A stretch of DNA of 64,000 bases, taken from the NCBI RefSeq assembly GCF_032586235.1, contig NZ_JAWHTD010000017.1, positions 12,418 through 76,417 of the forward strand, in the 5' to 3' direction. A model generated the notes under the pieces. That model was not told where the DNA came from, searched no databases, and saw nothing but the letters and a program-made list of their open reading frames with translations. Source of the DNA: Aestuariicoccus sp032586235. Its GTDB lineage: Bacteria > Pseudomonadota > Alphaproteobacteria > Rhodobacterales > Rhodobacteraceae. Position 1 is the first letter of the stretch; every line of letters begins with the position of its first letter. Shown here in pieces: positions 61,033 through 64,000 of this stretch. The translations under genes were made by a program, and so were the position numbers.

Positions 61033-62508
61033 ATGAGCCTCGATCAGCCCGCCCCCGCGCCCGCGCGCCTGCCCTTCGCCTTCGCCCGCGACCAGCAGGT
61101 CGCGCTGGACGGCGACATGCTGGTGGCGGGGCCCGGGGCCACCATGCTGGGCCTGCGCGAGTCGCAGCGCCGCGCGCCGCATCTCACCCGGGTGCGGCAG
61201 GAGGACCAGGCCAGCTTCGAGCTGACCCTGGCCAGGCTCTATCAGGGCGGAACAGAGACGCATTCCGGGGAGGACGCGCTCAGCTTCGATCTCGAGGACA
61301 GCGCCCCCGCAACCCGCGCCGAGCGCGACCTGCTGGACGAGGCCGCCGATGCGCCGGTCATTCAGCTGGTCAATCAGCTGTTGCGCCGCGCGGTGCTGGC
61401 GGGTGCCTCGGATCTGCATGTAGAGCCCTACGAGGGCGGCCTGCGCGCGCGGATGCGGGTGGACGGTTTTCTGCAGCCGGTGCTCGACCGGGCGGATGTG
61501 CCGGTGAAACGCATCGTGTCCAGGCTCAAGGTCATGGCCGGGCTCGACATCGCCGAAACCCGCCTGCCGCAGGACGGGCGCATCCCGCTGCGGCTGGGCG
61601 GGCGGCTGATCGACACGCGGGTCAGTTCCTTGCCCGGCAATTACGGCGAACGGGTGGTCTTGCGGATCCTCGACCGGCAATCGGGGCTGGTGCCGCTGGA
61701 CCGGCTGGGGCTGAGCCCCGCGCAGATCGCGCTGCTCGAACGGCTCTCGGCGCTGCCCAACGGTATCATCCTGGCGACCGGGCCCACCGGGTCGGGCAAG
61801 ACCACGACGCTTTATTCGCTGCTGAAACTGGCCAATCGCGACGAGCGCAACATCGTCACGGTCGAGGACCCGGTGGAATACGACCTGCCCGGCATCAGCC
61901 AGTCCCAGATCAACGCCGAGATCGGTATGACCTTCGCCACCGGGCTGCGCGCCACGCTGCGCCAGGATCCGGACGTGATCCTGGTGGGCGAGATCCGCGA
62001 CGGCGAGACCGCGGGCGTGGCCGCACAGGCGGCCTTGACCGGGCATCTGGTGTTCTCGTCGCTGCACGCCAACGGCTCGGTCGGCGCGGTGGTGCGGCTG
62101 CGGGATCTGGGCCTCGACAATTTCCTCATCGCCGCGACCCTGCGCGGCGTGATCGCGCAACGGCTTCTGCGGCGGCTCTGCCCCAAGTGCCGCCACCCCC
62201 ATGCGCCGACCCCGTCCGAGGCCGCGCATTTCAGCCGCAACGGCCAGCCGGTACTGGCGGCGGTGCATGACGCGCAGGGCTGCGCGGCCTGCAACGGGTC
62301 GGGCTATGCCGGCCGCGTCGGCATCTTCGAGATGATCGAGGTGGGCGAGGCCCTGCGCGACGGCATCGACCGGGGCCTGCCGGAATCCGAGCTGAAACGC
62401 CTGGCGCTTTCGACCGAGGAAACCTTGCTGGGGCAGGGGCTGGCGCGGGTGGCGGCGGGCGAGACCAGCTTGGCCGAGGTGCTGCGCGTGGTGGGCGACC
62501 TGGCATGA
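61033..62508 (+). CDS. gspE: Type II secretion ATPase GspE
   Basis: 491 residues from ATG 61033. It powers assembly of the pseudopilus. N-terminal domain with LQPVLDRADVPVKRIVSR, Walker A GPTGSGKTTTLYSLL, Asp box VTVEDPVEYDLPG, Walker B LRQDPDVILVGEIRD, His box TGHLVFSSLHAN. A zinc-binding tetracysteine is visible as CPKC and CAAC. Its C-terminal GMFE-like VGIFEMIEV follows. Overlaps gspF by four bases, so the two are coupled. Confidence 0.95.
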   Translation: MSLDQPAPAPARLPFAFARDQQVALDGDMLVAGPGATMLGLRESQRRAPHLTRVRQEDQASFELTLARLYQGGTETHSGEDALSFDLEDSAPATRAERDLLDEAADAPVIQLVNQLLRRAVLAGASDLHVEPYEGGLRARMRVDGFLQPVLDRADVPVKRIVSRLKVMAGLDIAETRLPQDGRIPLRLGGRLIDTRVSSLPGNYGERVVLRILDRQSGLVPLDRLGLSPAQIALLERLSALPNGIILATGPTGSGKTTTLYSLLKLANRDERNIVTVEDPVEYDLPGISQSQINAEIGMTFATGLRATLRQDPDVILVGEIRDGETAGVAAQAALTGHLVFSSLHANGSVGAVVRLRDLGLDNFLIAATLRGVIAQRLLRRLCPKCRHPHAPTPSEAAHFSRNGQPVLAAVHDAQGCAACNGSGYAGRVGIFEMIEVGEALRDGIDRGLPESELKRLALSTEETLLGQGLARVAAGETSLAEVLRVVGDLA

Positions 62509-63722
62509 GGGCCTTCGGCTACACCGCCTATACCGACGACGGCAAGACGCGCCGCGGCACCATCGTGGCCGAGACCGAGGCCGAGGCCGCGCGCAGCCTC
62601 AAGGCGCAGGGGCTTTTCGTGTCGGATCTGGCCGACAAGGGCGCGGCCGAGGCGCGCCGGCGGCTGACGCTTGTGCCGCGGGGGCGGCTCAATGCCGACA
62701 TGCAGGCGGTGCTGACGCGGCAGCTGGCGGTGCTGCTGGCCGCCGATCTGCCGGGCGAGGCCGCGCTCGAGGCGATCCGCGCGGGCGGCGCGGGGGCGGC
62801 TGTCGACGCGGTGGCGGCGCGGGCGCGCGCGGGCCTGCTGGAAGGGGCGGCGCTGTCGGACGCGCTGGCGGCCAGCGGCGCGGGCTTTCCACCCTTTTAC
62901 ATCGCCGCGATCCGCGCGGGCGAGACCTCGGGCGACGTGGCCGTGGTGATGGGCGAGCTGGCCGATCACCTGGAAACCGCCGGCACCCAGAAGGCCGAGA
63001 TCGCCGCCGCGCTGGTCTATCCCGCCTTCGTGGCCGCCGTGTCGCTTCTGGTCTGCGGCATCCTGATGACGAGCGTCGCGCCGCAGATCGTCGAGATGTT
63101 CGCGCTTTCGGGCCGGCCGCTGCCGGGGATCACCCAGGTGGTGCTGGGCATCAGCAACTGGATCCAGGGCCATGCCGTGCCGCTGGGGGCGGGGGCGGCG
63201 GCGCTGGTGCTGCTGGGGCTGATGTCGGGCCGGCTGGCCCCCTTGCGCGCCGCGCGCGACCGGCTGGCGCTGCGCCTGCCTGTGGTGGGCGGGCTGATGC
63301 GGCGGGCGGCGGCGGTGCAATATCTGCGCACGCTGGCGCTGGTGCTGGGCAGCCGCCACGCGGTGCTGTCGGGCGTCGATTCCGCGCGCGAGGTGCTGGG
63401 CCCGGCGCGCTTTCGCGCCGAAGCCGCCGAGGTGGCCGAGGCGGTGCGCGGCGGCGAGAGCCTCTCGGGTGCGCTGACCCGCGCCAGTTTCATCCCGCCG
63501 GTGGCGCGCCAGCTGGTGGATGCGGGCGAGATGTCGGCGCGGCTGGCGCGGATGACCGAACGCGCGGCCCTGCTGGTGGAAAACAACCTCACCGCCGAGC
63601 GCCGCCGCATCGCCGCCCTGCTCGAGCCGATCCTGATGATGCTGGTGGGCGCGATGGTGCTGGTGATCGTGCTGGCCGTGCTGCTGCCGATTTTCGATTT
63701 GCAATCCGTGGTTGCGGGCTGA
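62505..63722 (+). CDS. gspF: Type II secretion inner-membrane platform GspF
   Basis: 405 residues. Two cytoplasmic GspF domains (FAYTAYTDDGKTRRG-type N-terminus, then LTRQLAVLLAADLP) and three membrane segments (LVYPAFVAAVSLLVCGILM, VPLGAGAAALVLLGLM and a C-terminal IVLAVLLPIFDLQSVVAG) are as expected. It is the integral-membrane part of the motor with GspE. After its stop comes a low-G+C leader of 77 bases. Confidence 0.93.
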   Translation: MRAFGYTAYTDDGKTRRGTIVAETEAEAARSLKAQGLFVSDLADKGAAEARRRLTLVPRGRLNADMQAVLTRQLAVLLAADLPGEAALEAIRAGGAGAAVDAVAARARAGLLEGAALSDALAASGAGFPPFYIAAIRAGETSGDVAVVMGELADHLETAGTQKAEIAAALVYPAFVAAVSLLVCGILMTSVAPQIVEMFALSGRPLPGITQVVLGISNWIQGHAVPLGAGAAALVLLGLMSGRLAPLRAARDRLALRLPVVGGLMRRAAAVQYLRTLALVLGSRHAVLSGVDSAREVLGPARFRAEAAEVAEAVRGGESLSGALTRASFIPPVARQLVDAGEMSARLARMTERAALLVENNLTAERRRIAALLEPILMMLVGAMVLVIVLAVLLPIFDLQSVVAG

Positions 63723-63799
63723 GTGCCGTGTAAAATTTCCAGCCGGTTCCTATACAATTTCTGGTAATCTTATCGAGAATTTTCCTGGGGAGATATATT

Positions 63800-64000
63800 A
63801 TGGCTCATTTTGAAAGCTTTGGCGGCTTCTCCGCCTTGCGGTTTGGTCCCACAAGGGGGCTCAACATCAAGGGTAACGGCAGCGACGACAGCATCGAGGG
63901 AAGTCCGGAAAACGATCTTATTCAGTCGGGTTTGAACAACGCCTTCAGGCGGACTGAAGGCGGGGATTTTGTGTGGTGGGCGTGTGCAGGTCGGCGAACA
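63800..64000 (+). CDS. Start of a possible RTX-like gene, cut by the window
   Basis: ATG 63800 is preceded by GGGGAG at eight bases and by an A/T-rich stretch (63723-63799) that could be a promoter. The frame stays open to the window end, 67 codons. It contains IKGNGSDDSIEGSPENDLIQ, resembling an RTX nonapeptide start. From about 63925 on, the translation (LNNAFRRTEGGDFVWWACAG) no longer looks like RTX, and a short inverted repeat GCCTTCAG / CTGAAGGC is present, so the gene may be interrupted there. Partial. Confidence 0.5.
   Translation, partial: MAHFESFGGFSALRFGPTRGLNIKGNGSDDSIEGSPENDLIQSGLNNAFRRTEGGDFVWWACAGRRT

Overview
The window (about 68% G+C by eye, strong G/C at third codon positions) looks like an extrachromosomal replicon (plasmid or chromid) of a marine Rhodobacterales/Roseobacter-group alphaproteobacterium. 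The grounds are a ParA/ParB-type partition pair at the left edge, roseobacter-style families (multi-paralog RTX proteins, GSCFA and tail-fibre-like exported proteins, ABC capsule export) and short interspersed intergenic repeats. The taxon is inferred from gene content and style; no rRNA or tRNA gene was seen.

Layout. 1-2.2 kb: partition genes (parA cut by the window edge, parB) ending in a perfect 60-bp palindrome. 2.3-5.3 kb: overlapping operon for activated Kdo (kdsD/kpsF, kdsB, kdsA) plus a small exported protein. 5.4-26.6 kb: an island of RTX (glycine/aspartate nonapeptide) genes: one broken copy (5451-7537), an M10 metallopeptidase, a protein with a triplicated acidic domain, two with a choice-of-anchor-L-like domain, and two with VWD domains, one of which also carries a nidogen-like domain. 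Five intact genes (all but the metallopeptidase, which is slightly diverged) and the metallopeptidase end in the same kind of C-terminal cassette. 26.6-37.9 kb: the rest of a capsule/exopolysaccharide locus: three sulfotransferases, the KpsM/KpsE/KpsT exporter, a two-domain glycosyltransferase, UDP-glucose dehydrogenase and a phosphohexomutase. 38-46.5 kb: a permease fused to an FG-GAP/ASPIC region, then an SDR, a phytanoyl-CoA-dioxygenase-like protein, an SGNH-like protein, a GSCFA protein, a tail-fibre-like exported protein and a small partner. 46.5-49.3 kb: two exported Sel1-repeat proteins. 49.4-63.7 kb: a nearly complete type II secretion system (gspO, G-M, C, D, E, F) interrupted by a lipoprotein, a PLP decarboxylase and a nucleotide-sugar epimerase. 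The right edge holds the start of another possible RTX-like gene.

How the parts may work together. Kdo synthesis and KpsMET point to a group-2-like capsule, probably sulfated and containing uronic acid (Ugd plus a UDP-glucuronate-4-epimerase-like protein). The RTX proteins have no visible Sec signal and end in short hydrophobic motifs, so they are more likely type I than type II substrates, but no type I exporter lies in the window. The type II system would instead serve Sec-exported proteins. Overall the replicon appears devoted to the cell surface and secretion. Function assignments are from sequence patterns read by eye; no database search was possible.
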